Translations under genes and position numbers: made by a program
Notes under the pieces: model-generated
Databases searched by the model: none
Told to the model about the DNA's origin: nothing
The model's input: only the letters and a program-made list of their open reading frames with translations
DNA from: Peribacillus asahii
GTDB taxonomy: Bacteria > Bacillota > Bacilli > Bacillales > DSM-1321
Assembly: GCF_004006295.1 (NCBI RefSeq)
Contig: NZ_CP026095.1
Coordinates: forward strand, 3,210,001-3,274,000
Reading direction: 5' to 3'
DNA: 64,000 nt
In this document: in pieces, positions 43,949 to 51,960 of the stretch
Numbering within the stretch: the stretch's first letter is position 1
How the letters are laid out: the number at the start of each line of letters is the position of its first letter

Positions 43949-44872
43949 TTACAAATCAATATCATTTAACGGATTATATTTCTCGTTATGATGCTTCCAA
44001 TCCGATCCCCACATATCAACATACCGTTGTGTCATTTGAAGCGACTCATGGCGCAATATACGCTGTAATGTAATTGCATTCATGCCATTTTTCAACGCTT
44101 TAGAAGCGAAAGTATGTCGAAATGTATGCGCCGATAATCGCACGTCATCAAAGTTAAAAAGACGCTTCAATCGTTTAAACACCGACGCTAAAGTATCTGG
44201 CGATAATTGACTTTTATTGATTGCACAAAACACGTATTGACTCGGCTTCCCGCCGTAATATGACTGTAGGTACACATAATAATCTGCCAATTCTTTTCGT
44301 AACTTATTGGCGATAGGGATACTAACTACTTTACGCTTTTTTCCGTATACCTCGACAAGATTGTTTTCAAAATCAATGTTGTTCCAGCGTAAATTACACA
44401 GTTCGCCGAGCCTCACACCAGTACCAAGCACAAAAACTACCGCCATTTTATTTCTATACGCGTGAAACGGCTTGTTGCGCGATTCTCTATCAAAGTACCT
44501 CAATATTTGTTTAATGTGTGCGTCTATAAATGCGTCAATTCGGTCGTCTACTTTGCTAAACCGGATATTCCGAAATAAATCTACGTCACCAGGGCATAGT
44601 TCTTCCGCAATCAAATAGTTAAAAAATACTTTTAAAACACGCAACTTACTGTTGATTGTTCACGGACTGTTTCCTAAATCCCCGCGGCAAAAACTTAAGA
44701 AGCCCTTAACCGTTCCTCGTGAAATGTCTTTCACATTCGAAATTCCTTCATCTGTAATGCAGTACGATTCGAACGACGATAGAATACGTTTATAATTTTT
44801 CAACGTATGCGGAGATAAATTAGCGAACTCACGCTCCTCTAAAAACTCCCTTACCGCAAATTTTAGTATCAT
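43949..44872 (-). pseudogene. Tyrosine integrase split by an in-frame TGA
   Basis: Reading continuously from 44872 to 43949 gives a 307-codon phage-type integrase interrupted only by TGA at 44662-44660 (codon 71), in the SAM-like core-binding domain; the frame is the same on both sides (NSP-stop-TINSKLRVLKVFFNYL). All catalytic residues are intact: Arg154 (GTGVRLGELC), His249 and Arg252 (AHTFRHTFAS), His275 (LRHESLQ) and Tyr284 (QRYVDMW). A C-to-T change of CGA is the simplest cause. A TTG restart at 44644 could make the C-terminal part. It adjoins the right attachment site. Confidence 0.85.
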
Positions 44873-44901
44873 TTTTACGACAACTCCTCCGACTCATTTG
44901 T

Positions 44902-44967
44902 CGGAAAAGTATTGCGGACACATGACGCATACTTTACGGAATAGGTGCACCGAATACTTTTAACGCC
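44902..44967. promoter_or_regulatory. Candidate arm-type integrase sites, right end
   Basis: Three copies of the motif seen at the left end: CGGAAAAGTATTGCGG (44902-44917, plus), GACGCATACTTTACGGA (44924-44940, inverted) and CACCGAATACTTTTAACGC (44949-44967, inverted). They lie between the integrase start and the direct repeat. Confidence 0.55.
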
Positions 44968-44981
44968 TCAAACCCGCACTA

Positions 44982-45066
44982 TATCATCCTTTACGTGGCG
45001 GACGTTTCCCCCAGTACTGATAATAATCTGTACGAATAAATCCGTTAAAGAGCTTACGCTTCTTCG
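44982..45066. other. Attachment site copy (right), within rlmL 3' end
   Basis: 85 bp identical to 35613-35697, covering the last 27 codons and stop of rlmL. Because the element supplies this end, the methyltransferase gene remains complete. Confidence 0.92.
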
Positions 45067-46123
45067 TAGCTGGTTTACCATACAGACGCTCAAAGTCTGG
45101 ATGAGATGTGATGATATAGATCGACCATGTATCGAGCTTAGCAAAGGCCTGCCCCATTTCTTGATACATTTTTTCGACCGCTTTCTTCTCTCCAATCCGC
45201 TCTCCATACGGAGGATTGCCGACAATCACACCATATTCCTTCTTCGTTGAAATATCACGCACTTGCATTTGTTTAAAATCAATAAGATCACCAAGTCCCG
45301 CTTCGACACTATTCGCCTTCGCAATCTCAACCATTCGGTGATCAATATCGGAACCAGAAATATCTAGCGGTTGATCGTACTTTGCTAAATCTTCAGCTTC
45401 TGTACGTACGTCATCCCAAATTTTCGCATCAAACCAGCCCCAGCTTTCTGATACAAACTCACGATTAAAGCCTGGTGCGATATTTTGTCCAATTAAAGCC
45501 GCTTCAATCGGAATCGTTCCTGAACCGCAGAACGGATCGATAAATGGTTTATCCGCATGCCAATTGGTTAACAAAATTAAAGCTGCAGCCATTGTTTCTT
45601 TTAGAGGAGCTTCACCTTGTCCGCTGCGATATCCCCGCTTATGTAACCCCGCCCCGGATGTATCAATCGTTAACGTGACGATATCTTTTAAAATCGCTAC
45701 CTCAATTTTAAAAAGGGGACCACTCTCTGTAAACCACGATACTTGCTTATATTTATGCTTTAAGCGGTCAACGATAGCCTTTTTAACAATCGCTTGACAG
45801 TCCGGCACACTGTATAAAGTAGATTTAACAGATTTTCCGCTAACAGGAAACTCCGCATCCACCGATAAATAATCTTCCCAATTTAACGCTTTCGTTTTTT
45901 CAAATAATTCATCAAATGTAGTTGCCTTGAATTCGCCCACTTTAATCTTAATCCGATCGGCGCTTCTTAGCCAAAGGTTAGAGCGCGCAATCGCGGCCGC
46001 ATCTCCCTTATATATAACTTTCCCATTGTCTACTGTACATTCGTAGCCGAGATTACGCACTTCCTTGGCTACAACAGACTCTAATCCCATTGCTGATGTG
46101 GCAATGATGTCAAATGATTTCAT
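44984..46123 (-). CDS. rlmL: 23S rRNA (guanine-N2) methyltransferase, RlmL/YpsC
   Basis: A 379-residue protein with an N-terminal THUMP domain (SFDIIATSAMGLESVVAKEV) and a Rossmann methyltransferase domain; FIDPFCGSGTIPIEA binds SAM and VIVGNPPYGERIG is the N2-guanine catalytic motif. It is the B. subtilis YpsC type, predicted to modify 23S rRNA. ATG at 46123 follows AGGTG at 9 bases. Its 3' end is the integration site of the element, yet the reading frame is intact. The GGDEF/EAL gene ends 12 bp upstream of its start. Confidence 0.92.
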   Translation of the reverse strand: MKSFDIIATSAMGLESVVAKEVRNLGYECTVDNGKVIYKGDAAAIARSNLWLRSADRIKIKVGEFKATTFDELFEKTKALNWEDYLSVDAEFPVSGKSVKSTLYSVPDCQAIVKKAIVDRLKHKYKQVSWFTESGPLFKIEVAILKDIVTLTIDTSGAGLHKRGYRSGQGEAPLKETMAAALILLTNWHADKPFIDPFCGSGTIPIEAALIGQNIAPGFNREFVSESWGWFDAKIWDDVRTEAEDLAKYDQPLDISGSDIDHRMVEIAKANSVEAGLGDLIDFKQMQVRDISTKKEYGVIVGNPPYGERIGEKKAVEKMYQEMGQAFAKLDTWSIYIITSHPDFERLYGKPATKKRKLFNGFIRTDYYQYWGKRPPRKG

Positions 46124-46135
46124 TTTGTATAGCAC

Positions 46136-48205
46136 CTACTTTCCGCTTAACATGTCCGGATTCCACATTTCTAAAAATTGTACTAGCTCTGGAAAAGGGA
46201 TCGGTTTAGATAAATAAAACCCTTGAATAATATCACAATTCTCCTGCTCAAGAAAGTCTAATTGGTTTTTATCTTCGACTCCCTCAGCAATAATATCTAG
46301 CTGTAGTGTTTTAGCCATCGTAATAATCGCTTTGATAATCGCCGCGTCTCCTTTAACCGACATTAAATTTCGAATAAAGCTTTGATCAATTTTTAATGTA
46401 TCAATTGGAAAGCGATGAAGATAGCTAAGGGATGAATAGCCTGTACCAAAATCATCAATCGATAATTTCAGACCCATTCGCTTAAGCTTCACTAACTTAT
46501 CAATGGAATCCTTTGCATTAGGCATAATCATACTTTCTGTTAATTCTAAATCCACATTATATGGATTAATGTTTGTATTTTGAATAATTTCACTTACCCT
46601 TTTCAAAAAATCACTTTGACTAAAGTGCACACCTGAAATATTAATCCCAACTTTAAGATTAGTATGCCCTGAAACATGTAATCGCTTAACCTCTTCACAA
46701 GCTTGATTAATAACCCATTCACTAATTGGAATAATCAACCCTGTTTCTTCAGCTATTGGAATAAACTCCCCTGGAGAAATATAACCCAATTCTGAATGAT
46801 GCCAACGTAAAAGCGCTTCCACTCCAGTGAGATGTCCGGTCTTCAAAGAAGCTTGCGGCTGATAATAGAGCATTAGTTCCTCATTCTCTATCGCTTTTCG
46901 CAATCCATTTTCAAGAATGATGCGCCTCGACTTATTAAAGGGCTGCAGTTCTTCATAAAATAATTCAAAGCTGCTTCCGCCATTCTCTTTTGCTTTATGC
47001 ACCGCTTTTTCTGCATTTTTAATTAATACCTCTACGCCATCACCATCATGTGGATATAAGGAAATACCAACGCTCGTCGTCGCATACACTTCTTGATTAT
47101 CAAGCAAAAAAGGTTGCTCCAAAGCCTGTATAATATCCTCTGAAATTTGAACGGCTTCCTTCGCATGCTTAATATTCGGCAAAACGATGACAAATTCATC
47201 ACCGCCAAAACGTGCAATTAAATCTTTACTTTTTAACATCCCTTTAATACGAGAGGCAACTTTTTTTAATAATAAATCTCCATAATTATGCCCTAATGTT
47301 TCGTTAATCACTTTGAATCGATCTAAATCAAGAAATAAAACAGCAAGCAATTGATTATATTTATTAGCTGTTTCAATCAGCCGCAGTAACTCTTGAGATA
47401 ATATATAACGATTCGTCGTACCTGTTAATGCATCATAATTGGATAGCTTTTGAATTTGTTTTTCTTTTTGCTTGCGATCTGTAATATCGGAAAATACAGC
47501 TACATAATTCGTTACACGGCCATACTCATTGGAAACAGAACTAATCGTGAGCCATTCGGGGAAAATCTCACCATTCTTTCTCTTATTCCAAATCTCCCCT
47601 TTCCAATATCCTTTTTCATGAACATCCTTCCACAACGCTTGATAAAAATCAGCTTGATGGTAACCCGATTGCAAAATATTCGGGTTTTTTCCGAGCACTT
47701 CCTCTTCTAAATACCCTGTTACGATTTTAAATGCAGGATTAACAGATAGAATTTTCCCTCTATGGTCGGTGTATAACACGCCTTCTTCAATGTTTTCATA
47801 TATTTTTCTAGCAACTAATAGTTCTTGCTCTGCTCTACTTTGAAAAGAACTATTCTCAAAAGTAACTAAAAAAAGCTGTGTCGATTGACCGATCTCAGTT
47901 TTACTAATTTTAATCTTACTCGTATAATGTTCTCCATTCTTTCGAACCATATCGAATGAATTAATATGATAAACTTCCTTCTCTAGTGCCTTGCGAATCG
48001 ATAAATAGTCTTCTCTATTCGATAACAAGGACGAAAAAAATACCGTATGTAATTCAAACCCTGAATACCCTGTAATAATCTCTGCTGAACTATTAGAGTC
48101 GAGAATTTTTCCATCTTGTGAAAAAACAAGTGCGCCTTCTTCCATTTGTTGCAGCGCAGATTGTAATAAAGAATAAATATCTGGAATAGTGATTTTAGAT
48201 TGCAT
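46136..48205 (-). CDS. PAS-PAS-GGDEF-EAL c-di-GMP protein
   Basis: A 689-residue sensor enzyme: PAS domains at about 8-115 and 130-245 (the second with a PAC motif, GEIFPEWLTISSV), a GGDEF domain at about 260-425 with the active-site motif RFGGDEFVIV, and an EAL domain at about 440-680 with GVEALLRW and DDFGTGYSSLSYL. Both catalytic motifs look complete, so it may both make and break c-di-GMP. No signal peptide or membrane helix, so a cytosolic sensor. It lies between rnpB and rlmL, where B. subtilis has no such gene, and is probably co-transcribed with rlmL. Confidence 0.92.
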   Translation of the reverse strand: MQSKITIPDIYSLLQSALQQMEEGALVFSQDGKILDSNSSAEIITGYSGFELHTVFFSSLLSNREDYLSIRKALEKEVYHINSFDMVRKNGEHYTSKIKISKTEIGQSTQLFLVTFENSSFQSRAEQELLVARKIYENIEEGVLYTDHRGKILSVNPAFKIVTGYLEEEVLGKNPNILQSGYHQADFYQALWKDVHEKGYWKGEIWNKRKNGEIFPEWLTISSVSNEYGRVTNYVAVFSDITDRKQKEKQIQKLSNYDALTGTTNRYILSQELLRLIETANKYNQLLAVLFLDLDRFKVINETLGHNYGDLLLKKVASRIKGMLKSKDLIARFGGDEFVIVLPNIKHAKEAVQISEDIIQALEQPFLLDNQEVYATTSVGISLYPHDGDGVEVLIKNAEKAVHKAKENGGSSFELFYEELQPFNKSRRIILENGLRKAIENEELMLYYQPQASLKTGHLTGVEALLRWHHSELGYISPGEFIPIAEETGLIIPISEWVINQACEEVKRLHVSGHTNLKVGINISGVHFSQSDFLKRVSEIIQNTNINPYNVDLELTESMIMPNAKDSIDKLVKLKRMGLKLSIDDFGTGYSSLSYLHRFPIDTLKIDQSFIRNLMSVKGDAAIIKAIITMAKTLQLDIIAEGVEDKNQLDFLEQENCDIIQGFYLSKPIPFPELVQFLEMWNPDMLSGK

Positions 48206-48330
48206 GTCTGTCACTTCCTTCAAACCCCCGATTTAATTTACACTTCTCCTTATAATAAGCGATTTTACTTATTTCGTGTAGAGGTTCAAGTACATTTACC
48301 TACTCATTTATGAAAGTTTAGCCAACAGAC

Positions 48331-48358
48331 AAAAACTCTCCTTATTAAAAGGAGAGTT
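48331..48358 (-). terminator. Terminator of rnpB
   Basis: AACTCTCCTT / AAGGAGAGTT with a 4-base loop and T-run on the minus strand. Confidence 0.8.
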
Positions 48359-48369
48359 ATAGGTTGCCA

Positions 48370-48783
48370 TTCATGTATGAAGACGTTTTATAAGCCATGT
48401 TTTGTTCCTCAGTACTGCAAACGACTTATCATCTCGTACTTTGGTGGTAATCATCTATCTACAGAAACAATTGCTTCTGTCCTTCTTCTCGTTCATTTCC
48501 AAGAAAGAAAGCGCCCCTACCATAATTTGGGTTTCTCGCTCGTGGGGTTTACCGCGTTCCACCCTTTCTATTTCTAGAAAGGCTACGTCACTGTGGCACT
48601 TTTATAGGTATTCATGCCATATCCGAAATGGACTTAGGCATTTTCCCAGCCGTCAACAGTTCAACTGTTGCCCAAGCTTATTTTTTCGCCAGGCACGAAC
48701 ACTACGGGCATCGCAGCCCGTGCGAGCATGGACTTTCCTCTATAGCAAAAATGCTACAGCAATTACCCAAACGTCAACATAAA
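48370..48783 (-). ncRNA. rnpB: RNase P RNA, type B
   Basis: On the minus strand the conserved 5' block GAGGAAAGTCCATGCTCGCA, the CGTGCCTGGCGAAA region, GACGGCTGGGAAA, TGCCACAGTGACG, GGTGGAACGCGGTAAACCCC and the 3' AGTACGAGATGATAAGTCG block match bacterial RNase P RNA of the Bacillus class. It is the ribozyme that matures tRNA 5' ends. Same position near gpsB as in B. subtilis. Ends are estimated to within about 10 bases. Confidence 0.95.
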
Positions 48784-48847
48784 TAATTATATCTAATTTC
48801 ATAATAAAAAACAATAGAAATTAATGACAGACTAAAAAACTCAGTTC

Positions 48848-49162
48848 CTAGTCAAACAATTTACTGCCAAAAACGTGTTTCTCTAGATTGGATAGACGCT
48901 TCAAGATATCAAAGTTTGTTGTCCCTGGAGACGTGCTTTGTACAGGCTGTGCCGGGCGTTGGGGTGTAACAGTCTCCGTTTGTTTCTTCAATTTAAGATT
49001 TTCCTGCCTCAAGTCTTCAATTTCTTGATGAAAGGCTTCATAATCTTTTATAATCAAATCTAAAAACTGATCTACATCTTCTGGTTTATAACCGCGCATA
49101 GCTGTTTTAAAATCTTTCTCTAAAATATCTTTAGCCGTTAATTTGATCTTATCAGATAGCAT
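48848..49162 (-). CDS. gpsB: Cell-cycle protein GpsB
   Basis: A 104-residue DivIVA-like protein. The N-terminal DivIVA domain ([20 protein letters not shown]) is followed by a coiled coil ([15 protein letters not shown]), a Pro/Gln/Thr-rich linker and a short C-terminal helix ([15 protein letters not shown]). GpsB shuttles PBP1 between side wall and septum; its partner gene ponA is also in this window (58350-61094). Confidence 0.93.
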   Translation of the reverse strand: MLSDKIKLTAKDILEKDFKTAMRGYKPEDVDQFLDLIIKDYEAFHQEIEDLRQENLKLKKQTETVTPQRPAQPVQSTSPGTTNFDILKRLSNLEKHVFGSKLFD

Positions 49163-49264
49163 AAGATTTCACCTCAATACTTTCGCTAATCATCTAATTT
49201 GATTATATTTTTTCAAATCTCTACGGATTTGTCAACGAAACTTATCATTTTTACGTCAGGTTCT

Positions 49265-49330
49265 GTAAATAATATTGTTGATTTTTGGCTCATTTAATCC
49301 AAAATCGCATAAATCAACAATATTCGTCAC
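49265..49330. repeat. Dispersed palindromic repeat, diverged copy C
   Basis: ATATTGTTGATTTTTGGCTCATTT and AAATCAACAATATT share the arms and GGCTC core of copies A (18264) and B (32983); otherwise the 49163-49363 gap shows nothing else. Confidence 0.5.
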
Positions 49331-49363
49331 CGGAGCTTTACGTGAAACAATGTACGCTAACGA

Positions 49364-49912
49364 TTAATCTGTCCACTCGCTTTCTTCAGCGGCCTGCTGA
49401 AGGTCATCTAAACTAATAACCAAAATCGGATATTCCTCCTGTTCATGCCGCTTGAGCGCAGCAAAATAAGCAAACTTCGGTGACCCTTCTTTTTCTACAT
49501 CATAAATAATCAGGATAGCATTACTTTTTTGAATCATATACTCATTTTTAATACGTAATTGCTGTGGCCCTTCGTAAGGCCTTTTAAAAATAGCGTCCAC
49601 AAAATCAGCTCGTGCTAGTATCGATTCATAATAGGCTCGATTTACCTCATTCCACGATTCTTCTTGCTTTAAAAATGGTAATAAAACACCAAGTTTGATA
49701 TCAACATATTCCTCTTGCAATTCAAAAACAACCTCAGCTGTCCATAATTCTGTTCCTAGCTGCCCAGAAATAATGACCCACTCCAGCCCTTCTTCCACTA
49801 GAGGCTGCAGACGATTTCTAATTGCTTTTTTTATATATTTGACCGCTTCATGATCATTCTTAAAAATACCAAATTCAAAAGCTTTATAGCCTGTCACATA
49901 CAAAACCTTCAT
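49364..49912 (-). CDS. ypsA: YpsA, SLOG-fold protein
   Basis: A 182-residue DUF1273 (SLOG/Rossmann-like) protein: [30 protein letters not shown] and [15 protein letters not shown] are typical. In B. subtilis and S. aureus YpsA affects division and is encoded beside gpsB, as here. A nucleotide ligand is suspected, with enzymatic role unproven. Confidence 0.92.
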   Translation of the reverse strand: MKVLYVTGYKAFEFGIFKNDHEAVKYIKKAIRNRLQPLVEEGLEWVIISGQLGTELWTAEVVFELQEEYVDIKLGVLLPFLKQEESWNEVNRAYYESILARADFVDAIFKRPYEGPQQLRIKNEYMIQKSNAILIIYDVEKEGSPKFAYFAALKRHEQEEYPILVISLDDLQQAAEESEWTD

Positions 49913-49972
49913 TACATGCTTTACATCCCCTTCTTATGTATGGATATAAGGGCAACGTTGCCCTTATATCAA

Positions 49973-50428
49973 TTAAAATCCAAATGGTCTCGGTGGACAA
50001 CACGGAGGCGGCGGACAACATACCATTTGTTGATTAAAGCACTGATTCACAACCGATTGTGTCTGAGGAAAATAATGTTGATGCGTAAACACATGTTTAT
50101 TAACAGTCGTTGTATGTGTTGGATGAACATGTGGAACAACCGTATTCATTACATTTGTTTTTACTACCTGTTGAGTTGGTGAAACTTGTGCCGGAGCAAC
50201 CTGTGTTGGTAAAGCTTGAGGTGGCATAGGACCAAATTGTGCTGGCGAGACGTTAGTTGGCATAGGACCAAATTGTGCTGGCGAGACGTTAGTTGGCATA
50301 GGGCCAAATTGTGCCGGCGAGACGTTCGTTGGTGGACAATAAGGTGCTCCTCCCATTGCAGCACCTGCAACGTTTGTAGGCATCTTTCCAGGAAATGGTT
50401 TAAAGCCGCCCGAGTTACGATTAAACAT
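49973..50428 (-). CDS. cotD: CotD-like spore coat protein with internal repeats
   Basis: A 151-residue coat protein. The C-terminal part has the CotD signature PHVHPTHTTTVNKHVFTHQH and a Cys/Pro-rich end (CCPPPPCCPPRPFGF). The middle has three identical 12-residue repeats TNVSPAQFGPMP (DNA 50223-50330). It is expected in the inner spore coat, made under late mother-cell control. Gene place between ypsA and yprB is as in B. subtilis. Confidence 0.88.
   Translation of the reverse strand: MFNRNSGGFKPFPGKMPTNVAGAAMGGAPYCPPTNVSPAQFGPMPTNVSPAQFGPMPTNVSPAQFGPMPPQALPTQVAPAQVSPTQQVVKTNVMNTVVPHVHPTHTTTVNKHVFTHQHYFPQTQSVVNQCFNQQMVCCPPPPCCPPRPFGF
50223..50330 (-). repeat. Three 36-bp tandem repeats inside cotD
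   Basis: Units 50223-50258, 50259-50294 and 50295-50330 differ by only a few bases and stay in frame, adding 12 residues each. Confidence 0.85.
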
Positions 50429-50522
50429 ATAAAAGTGTCCCCTTTCGTCTTAGTTTTGCCTTACACTTACAGACTATGAAGCGAAAGGTACACGTGTACT
50501 GATGAAAAGACCTAATTTTTCT

Positions 50523-50618
50523 TTATAAGAAAGAATAGAAACTCTCCTTAAACGTTGTTAAAACAATAATCGTTAGGCAAAGGACAACAAAAAATAAAAC
50601 TAAAGTCGTTTTATACAT
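50523..50618 (-). CDS. Small membrane peptide, 31 aa
   Basis: GTGGAG lies 9-10 bases before ATG at 50618. The product, MYKTTLVLFFVVLCLTIIVL..., is one membrane helix with a short polar end. It lies between mrfB and cotD. No family recognised; support is the ribosome binding site and the clean hydrophobic segment. Confidence 0.45.
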   Translation of the reverse strand: MYKTTLVLFFVVLCLTIIVLTTFKESFYSFL

Positions 50619-50664
50619 GCTTCCAATCTCCACTTTCCTTCTATTATTTCAATACAGTACAGTG

Positions 50665-51927
50665 TTAACCATCATGATTTCGTTTACGTTTTAGACGACG
50701 AATTCTTCTTTCAAGATCTTCTTGCCATTTAGACACGCTTTTCTTTGTTATGCTTTTCTCTATTTCCTGCAAAGCTTTTTCCGTATACTCAAGAGCCAAA
50801 GCAACGTCCCTAAATTGATGTTCGTGTAATTTTGCACATTCAATACTCGCTTCTATTCGCTGCTGCGAATTGCCATGTTTCACAATCTCTTGCCAAAGAT
50901 CCAGGGCCTCTTGAAACTGCTTATGACGTTTTTTTTGAAAAGCAAGAGCATGACTAGCAGTTAACCGATCTCCATTACTTCCTGACTTTCTCACTGCTTC
51001 ATACGTTGAAACAGCGACTTCTTGTTCCCCAATGTAATCAAGCCAGCGAGCGACTTTAATAGATTCATCGGTATGCCCATCCATTTGTAAAATTTGTCTC
51101 GAAATGTGAATGTACAAAGAAATCAGCGATAAAATATCTAACTCATTATGCTTCAAAATTCCAAATAAAATTTCTGGATCCTTCCGCTCAACAAAATCAA
51201 AATAAATCATTGGAGCTAAATAACCAGGGATATCATTTACTCGTTCAACTCCAAGAATATCTGTTTCAACAACGGATAATTTAACTCGCTCTAATTGATC
51301 TTTCCAAAGTCGTCTTGAAGCATGATACAAATCAAAATGACCAAACTCCGGAAGCTTCGGCACATGCTCTTTAATGAGCATATGCTGTGTCGTTAACTGT
51401 GGCCAATCAAAAGATTTACCATTATAGGTAACGAGTGTTTCATAATTAATTCGCTCTAAAAAACTTTGATACAGGGGAATTTCATGACCTGGCTGCGGCA
51501 AAATGTGCTGTCTCACAATCACTTCTGTTTCCGTTACATAGGCATACCCGAGCAAAAAAATCGTATTTCCTGCACCACCGCTAAGCCCTGTTGTTTCAGT
51601 ATCAAAGAAGAATAAATCTCCACTATCCAGTCCCTTCCCAGATAGAGGGTGATCAAAAGACACCGCGTTCCACTGTTTCATAATAGTTTGTAATTGTGAG
51701 AAAGAGTAACGACCATGCTGATAATCAAGCGGATAGCGGACTTCCCGAATAAAACAATAAGATTCATCAAAATGATAACAGCTTGTATCATTTTGATGCC
51801 ATTTATCTTCATATGGAATGTCGACTTGATGGATTGCTTTTTCTTCCGACTTTGTCTGAAGCGAATTCTGCTCCACCTCTCTATTCATATGCGGCTTAAG
51901 ACGATTTAATTTCGATTTTAATGACAA
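50665..51927 (-). CDS. mrfB: DNA repair exonuclease MrfB (YprB)
   Basis: A 420-residue protein with a DEDD-type 3'-5' exonuclease/RNase H-like domain (FFDTETTGLSGGAGN; VTYNGKSFDWPQL; HNELDILSLISLY) and C-terminal TPR-like helices. In B. subtilis YprB acts with helicase YprA to remove mitomycin C adducts. The TTG at 51927 is taken as start because GAGGTG is 9 bases upstream and MSLKSKLNRLK matches the B. subtilis N terminus. It follows mrfA by 33 bp in one operon. Confidence 0.88.
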   Translation of the reverse strand: MSLKSKLNRLKPHMNREVEQNSLQTKSEEKAIHQVDIPYEDKWHQNDTSCYHFDESYCFIREVRYPLDYQHGRYSFSQLQTIMKQWNAVSFDHPLSGKGLDSGDLFFFDTETTGLSGGAGNTIFLLGYAYVTETEVIVRQHILPQPGHEIPLYQSFLERINYETLVTYNGKSFDWPQLTTQHMLIKEHVPKLPEFGHFDLYHASRRLWKDQLERVKLSVVETDILGVERVNDIPGYLAPMIYFDFVERKDPEILFGILKHNELDILSLISLYIHISRQILQMDGHTDESIKVARWLDYIGEQEVAVSTYEAVRKSGSNGDRLTASHALAFQKKRHKQFQEALDLWQEIVKHGNSQQRIEASIECAKLHEHQFRDVALALEYTEKALQEIEKSITKKSVSKWQEDLERRIRRLKRKRNHDG

Positions 51928-51960
51928 AATATCATACACCTCTATTTACTGATCAAATGA

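Larger units (their letters stand above)
35613..45066. mobile_element. 9.4-kb element integrated in the 3' end of rlmL
   Basis: Bounded by an 85-bp perfect repeat and carrying, from left to right, RHH and HU proteins, a frameshifted gene, a short GNAT, a tandem repeat array, a DUF3231 gene, a replication-relaxation protein, an FtsK-like ATPase, an Xre regulator, a DUF559 nuclease, a serine recombinase, a 36-aa membrane peptide and a nonsense-disrupted tyrosine integrase next to the right end. The flanking backbone (csp, rlmL, rnpB, gpsB) is continuous if it is removed. There are no type IV secretion genes; mobilization with help, or immobility, is the likely state. Confidence 0.92.

Noticed and set aside
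35613..45066. Prophage
   Set aside because: No capsid, portal, terminase, tail or lysis genes; content fits a small integrative element instead.
50223..50330. CRISPR-like repeats
   Set aside because: The 36-bp units are contiguous, in frame and code for part of the coat protein.
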